In this document: one piece after another, positions 34,931-49,720 of the stretch
Position numbering within the stretch: the stretch's first letter is position 1
How the letters are laid out: each line of letters begins with the position of its first letter
Source: Polyodon spathula
Lineage: Eukaryota > Chordata > Actinopteri > Acipenseriformes > Polyodontidae
Assembly (NCBI RefSeq): GCF_017654505.1
Contig: NC_054541.1
Coordinates: 44,265,986-44,329,985 of the forward strand
Reading direction: 5' to 3'
DNA: 64,000 nt
Notes under the pieces: generated by a model
The model's input: only the letters and a program-made list of their open reading frames with translations
Database searches by the model: none
Told to the model about the DNA's origin: nothing
Made by a program: the position numbers and the translations under genes

Positions 34931-37209
34931 TACCAAAGATAATAATAAACTAGTCCGCACTGGAAATGCAATGCAGTACTAAGGTACTGTATCTGCACTA
35001 GTGTGCTACTGTATCAGGACCACTGTTCAGGCAATACAGGTTTCACAATCCACTGAGTCCCTGGTATGAGGTAGCCTAGGTCATAAAAAGCAAGAGAAAT
35101 TCAAGATTAAAAATCTGCTACCCCAAAGCGTGATATATGGGCACTTCCACAATATCCACGTCGATACCCGTTCCCAGCTAAAGCACATCTTCTAAGACAG
35201 GAGGGGTGAGGCTTTTGGAGCTGGTGAGGGGCTGTAAAGGCCTAGTGGGTGACAGCCAAGTCGCTGGTAGCCGGACATCCTGGTTTCATACCACGTATTC
35301 TGTGACCCTCAGGGACTGTCAATTTACTTCTTTTAAGTTCAATGTAAAAAAACTGTGAAGCAACCTGTAGGCACAAGAAGTTGCCACAAGTATCACATGG
35401 TACTTACTGACAAATATGATTTAATTCATTTTCTTTTTATATCTTCCCCGCCAGCTTTTTCTTCTCTGTCTAACATTGTTTGATGCTGAATGACTACTTG
35501 GTGTAATGTTTTTTGGGAAATTAAAGTTTGCAGAAAGAGGCATCAGACAGTACCGCCAAAACATGCTAGAACTCCTACAAGGGGTCACCGCTACCTTTTG
35601 TCTCGACTAAGGTGGTTTCCCATTGCAGGCTTGTAATAAGGGCATGCCGATTCCTTGACGGACTGCGTCTTTCAATTTATTTCAGGAATGAAAAGTGGCT
35701 GCAAGTGTCATATTGGAAAATACATTTTGATATTAAGTTACACAAGATACCATGATGAATAATTTACAAGGAGGAATGGCGGATCAGTCAGGGTTGAACA
35801 GGGTATGCGGCTGGCAAGCACAAGGCAGTCTCCGGTTCAATAACGTCCTGGGAGTCCCAGCCCAGGCAGCTGTCCGAAGATACATCAAAGCGGGCATTTC
35901 ATTTAGGACCAAATTAAAAATCAGATCTCACCGTTTTAATACGTCAAGCCATTGCCAGCACAACCACAAAATGCTCCCTGAATATTTAGTTTTACAATCA
36001 GAAGATGCCATGAGGCTGTCACTACATGCCCTGGTACATTTCATCAAGCTCATAAATACAGCCCATTGATTTGCAGTATCCTGAATAAACAGTAAAGAAA
36101 GGAAGTGCTGTAGTCATATATAATATTGCAGATGAGAGATGCACCTATCTACAACAGGGGTATGGTATTTTCCAGCTATATTCATTCATCTATACTCCAG
36201 GAGTAAGGACAATAAATGAACATGATGTACCTACACTATACTACAGTATGATATGCAGGGTCAATAAAATAAAGAAAATCTGATACAGTGAAACTGTTCT
36301 AAATTGGTAACCGAATTTGATTAATTGACGGTAACAGACAGGACTCACTTTGCAGGCCAACATGAAATCATGCAAAAGATTGACTGGAAGGTGGACAGAC
36401 AGATTAGTAGACGAGGAATAAAGCACAAGCTGCTGCTGTCAATATAAATGTTGGAAAGGAAAGGTGATGAACAATGTCCTATACATTTTAATTATGGAAT
36501 GGCATAGTGGTTGGTATCAAGACCTGGTTTCTGGTACTATAATGGCACAGCAGGTTTATGTGATGAGAGGAAAGCTCACGATCTGCTGCTTGGAACCAGA
36601 TACAGGGCTGTTAAGAGCAATTAATGACGACACCAAAGACATACCAGTTTTTCAATTTAGCCCTGCTTACTTCTCAGCATGGAAGCTGCTAGACGAGTGG
36701 TATGGAAGAAGAATGTCAACCTGAAGTCTTTAAACGATCCCGTTCAGATTCCAAGGTACCGACAGTTTCCTTTCAATTAAGATGCACTTCTACCAAGGCC
36801 AAGCCTTAGCTTTGATTGTTGACTGGCCAATGGCTTTCTAAACACCAAGTTTACATAACTGAAGTCAATGATACAGTGCCTTGACATTGTGTGAGTGTGG
36901 GTAGGGGTAAGGGTGTAATGATATCAATCATAAAACATGATATTTTACAGTGGTTGCCTTAAGTGATTTTGAGCTTCTAAAGTCACAGATTGTAAAGCCC
37001 CTTGACAAGGATGATTACATACTGTAGGTCTGGTTCTCAAAGGAATTTACCAAATCTCTTGTCTGCATTAAATCTGTAACAATATTAAAGAAGATCATAC
37101 ACTTCTGGAATTGATACCCCAATTTTATGAGTTGTCCTGATTTGTCATGTTTAATTTTAGAAACTCTTAAATAGAAGTTTGAAATTGGAATGCAATTTTA
37201 TACCAGCTT

Positions 37210-37320
37210 AAACAGCAATGACAACACAATGGATAAAGTATACTGTGGTTACTGATATGGCACCAAAGCACTGCGCTGGATTAACAGTGTGATTAACACT
37301 GCATACCATACCATTATCTT
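37210..37320 (+). repeat. Dispersed repeat, copy 2 of 2 (partner at 27367-27480)
   Basis: Begins CAGCAATGACAACACAATGG and shares the same ordered blocks with the copy at 27.4 kb. Confidence 0.5.
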
Positions 37321-37540
37321 TAGTCAGGACTATCACTGTGAGACTGCACTGTCACTAATGTAAAAAAGTATAAAGACATTTTCAAAATACTATCTGGAAA
37401 TACAGTACCCAAAAAACTACAGGGACATTATTTCATATGAGAGATAGCACAGGGAGGTTAATCAAACAAGCTATTTTATTTGCTGCTTGAGTGAAACCAG
37501 AAACCTGATGAAGCTGCTATGATAAGTCTTCTGCTCTGGT

Positions 37541-39320
<1,780 letters not shown>

Positions 39321-39322
39321 TA

Positions 39323-39596
39323 CAGTTGTATTCAAAAGTTTACACACCCCAATGGAAATTTATAACTTCTACAAATTTCTCAAACAGGTCAAAACACATA
39401 CGCTTTATTTAGTTGTTATTATTATTATTACCTTGTTCTTAATAAAATGTGAATAACTGAGAGACACTTTGGGAAATATGTTTTTCATTGCTGTCTTCAT
39501 TCTTCAGTGGTAGAAACATCACAAAGTATTTATTTTTTCAATTGTCTTTCCTGGGATGAAGCATCTTGCTTGTGTTGGAATCGATTGAGGCATACA
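39323..39596 (+). mobile_element. Single Tc1-type end, Sleeping Beauty-like family (fragment)
   Basis: TA followed by CAGTTGTATTCAAAAGTTTA and CACACCCC-TGGAAATTTATAA has the layout of the CAGTTGAAGTC-GAAGTTTACA termini of Sleeping Beauty/Tdr1-type elements. No matching opposite end is visible. The fragment runs up to the (TA)n at 39.6 kb. The right boundary is arbitrary. Confidence 0.55.
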
Positions 39597-41321
<1,725 letters not shown>

Positions 41322-41335
41322 TGTGTGTGTGTGTC

Positions 41336-41371
<36 letters not shown>
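41322..41371. repeat. (TG)n-(GATA)n microsatellite
   Basis: TG units begin at the Tc1 terminus (41321) and pass into about nine TAGA units (41335-41371). Confidence 0.95.
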
Positions 41372-42504
41372 GACACATCGTAAAACTTCAAATAATCGCC
41401 GGTCTCCAAAAAGTGACAGGGCTGCTTGGAAACATGGTAAATAGATGCGCGGTCTCTTTTAAAAGCGGGGTTATGATAAGAATACAATGCGCGTCATACT
41501 GAATGATCCAGCCAATAGACACACATGGCAGTAGAGCTTACCAATTTGTTTTTCAACAGCAATAAAGAGAACCTGAGGCTCAGGAATAATGATAACATTT
41601 TTTTGATGTTATTTATTTTAAAACCAGTTGTGAAGCTTTGAGCGTGCTGAAAGTTAAGTAAAATACAAACTTGTTTTCTGATATTAACAGGGTTGCCTTT
41701 TAGTGTATTTGTACGTAGTTTTTTTTTTGTATTAACAGTATTTTGTGTATTTTAGTCTTGCAATGAATATTTGTATTTTGCTCCTTTTCCATCGTTCTTA
41801 ATATTTATCAGTGTACACGTTATAAAAACAAATTAGTCACTTTTGCTTTGATTGTATTTCATTTGGTTGTTTTGCAATAAAGACTCGTTTCTGGTTAATT
41901 TTTCATCAACTGTCCATGCTTACCAATGTACACGTTTTGAGGGTGAACAATAAATATAATGTACTAATAAAGATGATACTTATTGCTTTTATTAATTTTA
42001 AAACCATGTTTGTTTTTTTGTTGTGCTGCAAGCCTACCTTAACGCACGCTTGTGTTGGGATTTACAGGGCTGTCTTCAGTGGATTTTACTGTTTTTATTA
42101 TTATTACAATACAAACTGTTATTACCCACTGACACAACCTTGAATGTCATTGCTGACACGTTGTAATTTACTTGTGTCGTTTCTATAAGGTTGTATGCAG
42201 CCAGCTTTTTCATGATTGCAGCTGAAGTATTTGCAAATGCTAGTGATCTTACCTAATAACGGCAAAGTCTAAAATAGTCGCCAGGGCTACTGGCAAATAA
42301 TGTAAATAAACACCGGTACTGATGCACAAAAGTAAAGTAACACTGAGGTCTAATGGATTTAATACAATATTTTAAACATAGCAATCAAACAAAAAAAAAC
42401 AAAAAAAAACAGAAAACGTGAATAAAAATAAAGATCAAAGAATCATGACAAGTTTTCAGCATGAAACGTGACACACTGTCAAAATGAAAACATTACTAAG
42501 TTAG
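41372..42504. other. Non-coding; right part probably flank of Tc1 copy D
   Basis: No gene is recognised. Two A-rich blocks (AAAAAAAAAC) at about 42391-42410 lie near the 3' side of the copy D transposase. Its inverted repeats could not be fixed. Confidence 0.5.
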
Positions 42505-43416
42505 TATGGGTATGACCTCCCTGAGCACTAACACAATCCTGGCAGTGTTGATCCATAGACGTAATCAGCCTCTGGATAGACTGCTGTGGGATGTTCCGCC
42601 ACTCTACCTGTGAAGCTGGCGAAGGTTGACTGGTCGCAGTTGTTTCCTGTGGATGGCACTGGCGATTTGGTCCCACAGATGTTCTAGGTCAGGAGAAAAT
42701 TCTGGCTAGGGCAAGACCTCAACATTGTTTTCTTGGAATCATGCAATTGTAACCGTTGCACTGTGTGGTCTTGCATCGTCCTGCCTCAAGGACTTTGTCA
42801 ACACATCGCTGAGCAGTAACGATGCCCTCAGTCTGCACCAAAAGAGTTCTTGTGTTAAAAGGAAATTCCTCCCCACATCATCACACTTCCACCACCCCAT
42901 CGATTGGCTTGAACAACGCAACAGTCAGCATAACGCTCACCATCATGTCTCCACAGGTCTATCAAGAGGGCGGAGTGTTTAGTTCACCGACGAATGCCGT
43001 TTTGCTTCTGTGCTGCCACATCAGATGTTCTCTGGCCCACAGAAGATAGCGATTTCATCTCTCAGCTGTCAACATGTTAACCCTGAACAGCCTCCGAACA
43101 TGCAAATCATTTTCATGCAGATGGCGAGCTACAGTCATTCTGCTAATGTGCAGGTTATTTCTTCCTGGAATTTCTCGTGCTGTAGCCACTGCAGTCTGAA
43201 AACGATTACGCAGATAGATCAGCTGGATGTGATGGTCCTGGCCGGTGTGGTGACCCTCTGCCTTCCAGGACATGCCCTGTCCCTCACAAAGCTGGTTTTC
43301 TGGTTTCTCTTGACTAATCTGCCAATTGTTGAAGCAGAATATTTCATTCCCCGGGCAACTTCTCTCACAGACAGGCCATCTTCAAATCATGCCAATAGCA
43401 ACCAGGCGATCTTCAT
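42505..43416 (-). pseudogene. Tc1-like transposase relic, copy D (different family)
   Basis: On the minus strand, starting near the ATG at 43416, the fragments follow Tc1 order. First is a helix-turn-helix (GLSVREVARGMKYSASTIGR, about 43385-43325), then a PGRQRVTTPA linker (about 43270), then IQLIYLRNRFQTAVATARE and PGRNNLHISRMTVARHLHE (about 43225-43115). Next come HDGERYADCC and RWGGGSVMMWGGIS in shifted frames (about 42960-42870), and finally EWRNIPQQSIQRLI with the terminal GGHT (about 42600-42510). Multiple stops and frameshifts make it inactive. It is clearly distinct from copies A, B and C. Confidence 0.88.
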
Positions 43417-43736
43417 TACTCAAGAGGGGCGCGGTCATATCTTTCGCTGTTCTTGCGTTAATTAGAATCTTTTCGAACAACTATTTACACAGATTTTTAA
43501 ATCATCTCTGTTTGGCAATTTTAACTCAATTCAAATACCAAACACTGAGCACCTGGCATGTTTATAAAATCTCACGACTGGAGGTCAGTATTTTGTTATC
43601 CCAAGGAACAACACTACTCAATCAACAAACATATCTGCTCACTACTTAAAATGTAAATAACATTATGTGTGAGCCCAACGAACTACTGATGTAAAACTTA
43701 CACCGTTACGTTTTCAGTCTCTCTCTCTCATTATCT

Positions 43737-43837
<101 letters not shown>

Positions 43838-43863
43838 AGATAGATAAATAGATATACTCTTTT

Positions 43864-44480
43864 CTATCTACTTATTCCACACAACTCCTAGTCCAAGCTC
43901 TTGTTCTTTCTAGACTGAATTATTGTAACACTCTCCTTGCTGGTATCCCTGCTTTGGCTATTCACCCTCTAAACTTATTCAAAATTCTACTGCTCGTCTG
44001 GTATTCTCCCAACCCCATCACTCTCGCGCTAGCCCTCTGCTTCGTGCTCTCCACCGGCTACCTATCTCTGCTCGCATCCAATTGAAGACCCTTGCTCTTG
44101 CCTCACTATCTATTCATCATACTGCCCCTTCCTATCTCCAATCCCTCATGTCTCCTTATATTCCCTCTCCGCTCATACCGGCCGACTTGTTATGCCTTCT
44201 CTTCACTCTCCTTCCTCCCATGCTTGCTCCTTCTCTCCCCCTTTCCCCCTATGGTGAAACTCAGAACTGTCTTTTACTGCTTTCCGCCATCTTTTCAAAC
44301 CTCACTTGTTCAATATATTTGTAAATTCCTATTTATATATCTTTTTGCATTTCTTATTTCTGTTTATTTTGTATATATGTGTTTGTTTTGCATTTTTATT
44401 GCCTGTAATTTATACACTTTTATATGTTTAATTTTCTGTAAATTGCTTTGGATAAAGGCGGCTGCTAAATACTACTACTA
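43864..44480 (+). mobile_element. L2-type LINE, 3' end (reverse transcriptase C-terminus and tail)
   Basis: L2/CR1-clade LINEs encode an endonuclease-reverse transcriptase. The fragment here reads SRLNYCNTLLAGIPALAIHPL (about 43911), then, after a one-base frame change, LIQNSTARLVFSQ, LLRALHRLPISARIQLKTLA and a PSYLQSL block. This is the order of conserved motifs at the C-terminus of L2-type ORF2. Past the end of the coding part, the 3' tail CTTTGGATAAAGGCGGCTGC-TAAATA (about 44447-44470) matches the L2-type terminus. A short TACTAC/AATAA repeat follows, as expected of these LINEs. The insertion is 5'-truncated and dead. Confidence 0.82.
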
Positions 44481-45134
44481 CCAATAATAACAATAATAAT
44501 AAGTCTAGAATGTGCAGTTTTGAAAGAAACACATGCACATTTTAAAACACGATCAGGCACCACACTTCCTAAGTCATTTCCAAGTGTCTTCTGGGTCAAA
44601 ACATGTTACGAGCTGTAAGGCATGTCAGTCAATTGTGGAAGCAGCTAGGCGGCAAGTGTCAGGAAAGCCAGCTTTGAACAATTTCACCCCACAGGTAAAA
44701 AACCACAAACGCAAGGCTTGTCAAGAGAGATCTCTTTAACCTAGTATCAAATACGTTTTTGAAATGGAAGCATATATTTTCTATACACATGAAATAGAAG
44801 TACTGGTATGATTCTTTGAATTATTGTGTTATCTATAACCCCATCAATTGTGACAAACAGACCTCAAAGTTAAAATATAAAATCAAAGCAGATAAGTGGG
44901 TAAATGTATTCACAATTTTCTTACTTGCTTCTGAAATGTAATCCTTTATGTGTTTCGTTATACATGATTTCTTTCAGTTGCATTTTCTCGGTGCTCCTTT
45001 GAGAAGATGTTTTTAAACAAACACAACATAATGAGTGCATTGAAAAAATGCAAGAGAAGAACACAGTATACCAATTTTAAAAAAGTTTAACAAACTCTGG
45101 CATTTGCAGACAATGAGTTAATAAGACAATAGAC

Positions 45135-45218
<84 letters not shown>

Positions 45219-46237
45219 TTGCACACGTACACACTGCCAGAATATGTTATTGTTACGTGGTCACTGCTTTGTATACTCCACTAGCATGAAACGTACATAA
45301 TCATTACATTGAATGTGCAATAGTTACCCTCAGGGGTTGACACATATCTCAGGATGGCTTTAGTCTACACTGCGGAACAGGAGAACACTATATTTAGAGT
45401 TGTGTGCGAGACTTGTCGTCTGCTTCAAAATTCACCAGTCTGGAACTGTAGCCATACCATTTCATCCTAAATTAATTTGCACCCTATAAAAACAACTGGG
45501 TTATGAAACACAAAAATGAATTAATCTGTTAAGCAAATTACTTGACGGGTTATTGTGGAGAACAGATTTTGCAGCAGATTCCCACCCCAAACTTATTAGA
45601 GGCGGTTGAGGAATGTATCCCTCCATGGTTGCCCACGTTAGCCCTAGATATTGACACTGTCATGCTAGACAGTTCTTGTTTCTGTATGTTCAGCCCCTGT
45701 GCATTTTTGTTTGTGTTGTGTTATGGTCAAGTGACACTTTGCCTTTAAGAAGGGAGCAGGAGTTTGCACTCTGTCCCTGGTGATGTATTGACATGTACAC
45801 TAGAAGGATCCTGATTTCCACAGTTACAGGACCAGTAACTCGTTTTAATGGCATGTGTGCCTAACACAGTTACCCGTGGGCAGTGGCATGTTTGCCTGCT
45901 CTAGACCAAAGTATTGACTTTTTCTAAACTATAGACAAACTCCTGAAGGGTATATAAGGACAAATATTTCTCTTTAATTAATTTTGTCATCACACATTAA
46001 AATGCAAAGCATGATAAATCAAGTTTAAGAATCTTCAAAACAAGGCAGGGTTAAGGTTAAGAAGCAAGCTATTCTCATAAAGAGGAAATAGGCATTCATA
46101 GTCTGGCTTCTCAGATGACACTTGACAGCAACCCCCTGAAAACATCTTCAGTTTCCCTCAAGCTGGCAGCCACGTCATTTACTTTAATGGATTTAACAAA
46201 GGAATTGACAGTGGGTGACATTAAACATCATAGCTCG
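44481..46237. other. Non-coding
   Basis: No exon is recognised. Includes the (TA)n at 45137-45214. The frame at 44533-44739 has a CKAC motif but no recognised domain. Confidence 0.5.
45137..45214. repeat. (TA)n microsatellite
   Basis: About 39 uninterrupted TA units. Confidence 0.97.
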
Positions 46238-46700
46238 GGGGCTCCCTAGTGGCGCATCCAGTAATAGCGTTCCACATGGAGTGCAGGATGTGCCCTATAG
46301 TCTGGGGATCACAGGTTCGAGTCCAGGCTATGTCACAGCCAACTGTGATCGGGCGTTCCTAGGGGGTGGCGCACAATTGGCCGAGCGCTGCCCGGGGAGA
46401 GAGGGCTTAGGTTAGCAGGGGAATCCACAACTCGCTGCACGCCTGTGGTTCTGCAGTGGAGCCGCCAGATCTGTGTTGTCATCCGGCACTATAGGTCTGG
46501 TGGCCTCGCTTTGAAGCCGCAATGCTAAAAATGAGAGATTGGCATGAGCACGTTTCAGAGGATGCGTGCTCCAGCCTCCGTTCCCAGAGGCAAGGCAGGG
46601 CAGGGCGGGGTGGTTTGCAATCAGTGAGCCAAGGATACAGATAATAATTGGGGAGAAAAACTGGGGTAACAAATTGGAGACGACTAAATTTATATAATAA

Positions 46701-46704
<4 letters not shown>
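46238..46704 (+). mobile_element. tRNA-derived SINE, near full length
   Basis: A GC-rich 467-bp unit. The head carries an A-box-like CCCTAGTGGCGC (about 46244) and a good B box GGTTCGAGTCC (46314-46324), the internal RNA polymerase III promoter. A central GC-rich body and an A-rich tail (ATTGGGGAGAAAAACTGGGG, then GACTAAATTTATA) follow, and the tail dissolves into (TA)n. A truncated relative lies in minus orientation at 33510-33858. From memory the body resembles an abundant sturgeon-type SINE. It is not a functional tRNA gene, since the acceptor stem cannot be formed. Confidence 0.8.
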
Positions 46705-46762
<58 letters not shown>

Positions 46763-46767
46763 ATATC
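46705..46767. repeat. (TA)n microsatellite at the SINE tail
   Basis: TA units interrupted once, continuous with the SINE 3' tail. Confidence 0.95.
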
Positions 46768-48250
46768 ATAGCTAGCAGTTCTTGCACTCATAGCTCAGCA
46801 TTTCTTGCACTAAAATGGTGAGCTTTTTCTTCAATATTTGTCAGAACTAAGGACACAGGGTAGGGTTAAAAACGCACACTAGTTCTGCAGCCAGGTATTG
46901 ACAAAAGGTAGCCTGGGAAAGGTATAATAATCTCAGCACTGATGGGTTCTAACCATACCTCTACAATAACTCTCATGTTGGTAGAAGACCTTAAAGGGTA
47001 CATAAGGACCTTTTTATTTTATTGTGTTACATGTTCCCATGTGCTGCTACAACTGTTTACATAATGTGTGTGTATTGTTTCAATTATTCTTATTTATTTA
47101 ATAAATTTTTTTACATTTTGACCACTAACTTTTAAATTGCATTCCCTGCCTAGATGGCTTCACACGTACCTGCATGGACCTCTCAGAACTACATTTCCCA
47201 TCATCCTCCTGCTCACATATGTAACTGATGGATTTATCTGTTAGCAGGAGGATGATGGGAAATCTAAATAATCTATCTTTTCCACTAGGAAACAATGACA
47301 GCTTTAAAGTATTCTGCTGGAAAATCATTATTTCAGGAGTCAGTGCACTGTTATTTTATTGAAATCTGGGTCACACAGGAGATTCGATGCGCTGACAACC
47401 ATCCCCTAATCCCAAAGGCAGGTGTACAGTCTTTACAAACAATCAGTCCATCCAGAGACTTCAAACTCAACACAATTTGATGATGGCAAACAGCTTCAAA
47501 ACCAATGTAAATTAATTATAGCTGCTTTATAGTTTCACCAGAAGTAATGTCATTAACTTTACATATGCATCTGGGCATATCATTTCTGGTGATGTACTTG
47601 TAATACATAAAAAGCTCACATTCTTTTTAGTGGCTATGCATTAGCAATACAGGGCAGGATGATGTCCTAAAAAATGGAAATGAAGAGGAGAAATGAAAGA
47701 GAAAGCAGCATGCCTCTCCCACTACATCCATACAGTAAATAAGGACTGGGCAGGAGGGCTACAGTGGAACATTTTTGACCGAGGAAAGACTATTGTTTAA
47801 ATATTGTGTAAAAATAGTCTTCCCGAGGGACATTTAAGTTTCCAATATGAACTGAGTCTGCAGTACATATTAAACATATGAATCAGTCAAGAAAATAAGT
47901 GAGGCGAGGTTGGATAGTAAATATGACTTTATATATTTTGTTAAATATATCTGACACAGTATAAGTAAATAAATAAGTAACACATAAACAGAAAATGTTT
48001 TTGATGTCCAGCTCTCCATATGGCCTGCTGACTGCTGCATAATAGAGTTTATATCCCGGCCGTCATATTTGTTTACATCGTCGAGTCACAAAACAGTGAC
48101 GTTTTAAAGCACTATTTTAGTGTTTGGAGCATCTTTCTTTTGTAGTATGTTTGGCAATTAATTTTCTGTTAAGTCACACAATCTGTTTCTCTTGTTGTAA
48201 GGTGTGCAGGGGAGAAAGGCGTTCCTTTGAAAAGGGGCCGGACTGACTGA
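46768..48250. other. Non-coding; contains a 21-bp hairpin
   Basis: No gene is recognised. The inverted repeat at 47193-47263 is described separately. Confidence 0.5.
47193..47263. repeat. Perfect 21-bp inverted repeat (hairpin) carrying a TTTCCCATCATCC motif
   Basis: ATTTCCCATCATCCTCCTGC plus T at 47193-47213 is exactly repeated in reverse complement at 47243-47263, with a 29-bp loop. The left arm is preceded by AACTAC, giving ACTACATTTCCC. That is close to the ACTACAATTCCC core of ZNF143/Staf sites. Confidence 0.9.
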
Positions 48251-48950
48251 CAGTGTTGTGAACATTTATATATATATATATATATATATATAATTTGCCC
48301 CGTCTGATTTTCTGCATTTTTGACACTGAATGTTATCAGATCTTCAACTAAAATGTAATATTAGATAAAAGGGACCCAGAGTAAACAAATAAAACAAAAC
48401 TTTGATACTTATTTCATTTATTTATTAAAGAAAGTTATGCAACACCCAATGCCCTCGTGTGAAAAAATAATAACTGCTTACGCCACCTTTAGCAGCAATA
48501 ACTGCAACTGCAACCACTCCTTCATGCAGAACTGCTTCAACTCAGTGACATTTGTGGGTTTGAGTATAAACTGCTCATTTCAGGTCCTGCCACAACATCT
48601 CAATGGGGTTTAGGTCTAGACTTTGACTAGGCCATTCTAAAACTTTAAATTTCTTGTTCTTCAACCATTCTGATGTAGGTTTGCTTGTGTGTTTCGGATC
48701 ATTGTCTTGCTGCATGACCCAGCTGTGCTTCAGCTTCAGCTCTCGGATGGATGGCCTGACATTCTCCTGTAGAATTCTCAGATACAGAGCAGAATTCATG
48801 GTTCCTTCAATGATGGCAAGTTGTCCAGGTCCTGATGCTGCAAAGCATCCCCAAATCATGACACTACTACTACAACCCACAAAAAGATCTGACCAAATTC
48901 AATGTGAAAAATGCAGAAAATCTGACGGGGCAAATACTTTCACAGCACTG
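48251..48950 (-). mobile_element. Tc1-like transposon, copy C (internally deleted, third family)
   Basis: The left tip is CAGTGTTGTGAA and the right tip read inward is CAGTGCTGTGAA. Both lead to ATTTGCCCCGTC-GATTTTCTGC, so these are the inverted repeats. In the left repeat a (TA)n run (48269-48292) has expanded between the tip and ATTTGCCCC. Only 700 bp remain, containing the C-terminal part of a transposase. The right tip runs into (TG)n. Confidence 0.85.
48575..48880 (-). pseudogene. Tc1 transposase C-terminal fragment, copy C
   Basis: About 100 codons remain open: SSVMIWGCFAASGPGQLAII, then the catalytic block [13 protein letters not shown], then VLEWPSQSLDLNPIEMLWQD with the last acidic catalytic residue. 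The N-terminal DNA-binding domain and first Asp are deleted. Codons for the two remaining catalytic positions are intact, but the enzyme is incomplete. Confidence 0.9.
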
Positions 48951-48982
48951 TGTGCGTGTGTGTGTGTGTGTGAGGGTGTGTA
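48951..48982. repeat. (TG)n microsatellite between two Tc1 ends
   Basis: TG units start at the terminal CACTG of copy C and lead towards a lone terminal repeat of the copy A/B family. Confidence 0.9.
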
Positions 48983-48991
48983 ATTTTATAT

Positions 48992-49170
48992 GTATTCTCT
49001 CATATTACTGAATTACAAATGATACATTGAAATTCCGTTCTGTTGAATATTATTTTTTTAAAACACTGAAACTCAAAATCAATTATTGAAAGGTGACATT
49101 GGTTTTATGTTGGGAAATATTTAAGAAAAAAAAAAAAAAAAAAAAAAACTGAAATATCTTGCTTGCAATA
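48992..49170 (+). mobile_element. Lone terminal inverted repeat of the Tc1 copy A/B family
   Basis: ATTCTCTCATATTACTGAATT onward, through the AAAGGTGACATTGGTTTTATG block to CTGAAATATCTTGCTTGCA, matches the first ~200 bp of copy A. The outer ~30 bp (CAGTGCC...) and everything internal are missing. A run of about 23 A (49126-49148) has expanded in it. Confidence 0.88.
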
Positions 49171-49720
49171 TTGACACAAAAAAACGTTTTAGAATAATTA
49201 CCAAAAGTAGTCTGAAAATGCAACCCTCCCAGTGAAAGGCCACCTAATCTGATTAGTTGAGAAATCCCTTGTTGACGATGAGGATTGAAAGTTAAGTTTT
49301 AGCATGATAATCCTCTTTCGCCCAAGCCTTAAAGAGGAGGGCCCTTGTTATTCCACAGCCCAGCCTACCTGCCCTTGTGACACCTCCAAGATTACCCACC
49401 ACAGGAATGCCATTCATCTCATTAAGACTGAAACTACAGTGCAATACTCCAAACTGCGATTTACGATTCACTAATCTAAATTTATAAGAGCCCAGTGCAT
49501 TTCCAATATAGTTCACTATGCTGCCATCAGAGATGTTCTTATCAGACATACAGTGGCTGTATAAAAACACCTATGACATACAGAAAACACTTTAGGTGTA
49601 ACCATGCCGGATCTCACATGACTTTGACAATAGGCCGAGGTGCGCTTGGTTGGCGGGTGCTTCCGTATTCAAGACTGAGGAGTTAATCATTGAGGTCACA
49701 CGTCCTCTAGAATAATTGAA
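49171..49720. other. Non-coding
   Basis: No recognised gene. The minus-strand frame at 49570-49292 shows no domain. Confidence 0.5.

Larger units (their letters stand above)
34074..37540. other. Non-coding; single hAT-like end near 34250-34285
   Basis: No exon is recognised. At about 34257-34285 the minus strand reads CAGTGGTACTCAACTCTGGC, a hAT-like terminus, but the opposite end is not visible. Two dispersed repeats lie inside (34835-34930 and 37210-37320). Confidence 0.5.

Noticed and set aside
46238..46330. Possible functional tRNA gene
   Set aside because: A and B boxes are present, but the cloverleaf and acceptor stem are not. It is continuous with a SINE body and tail.
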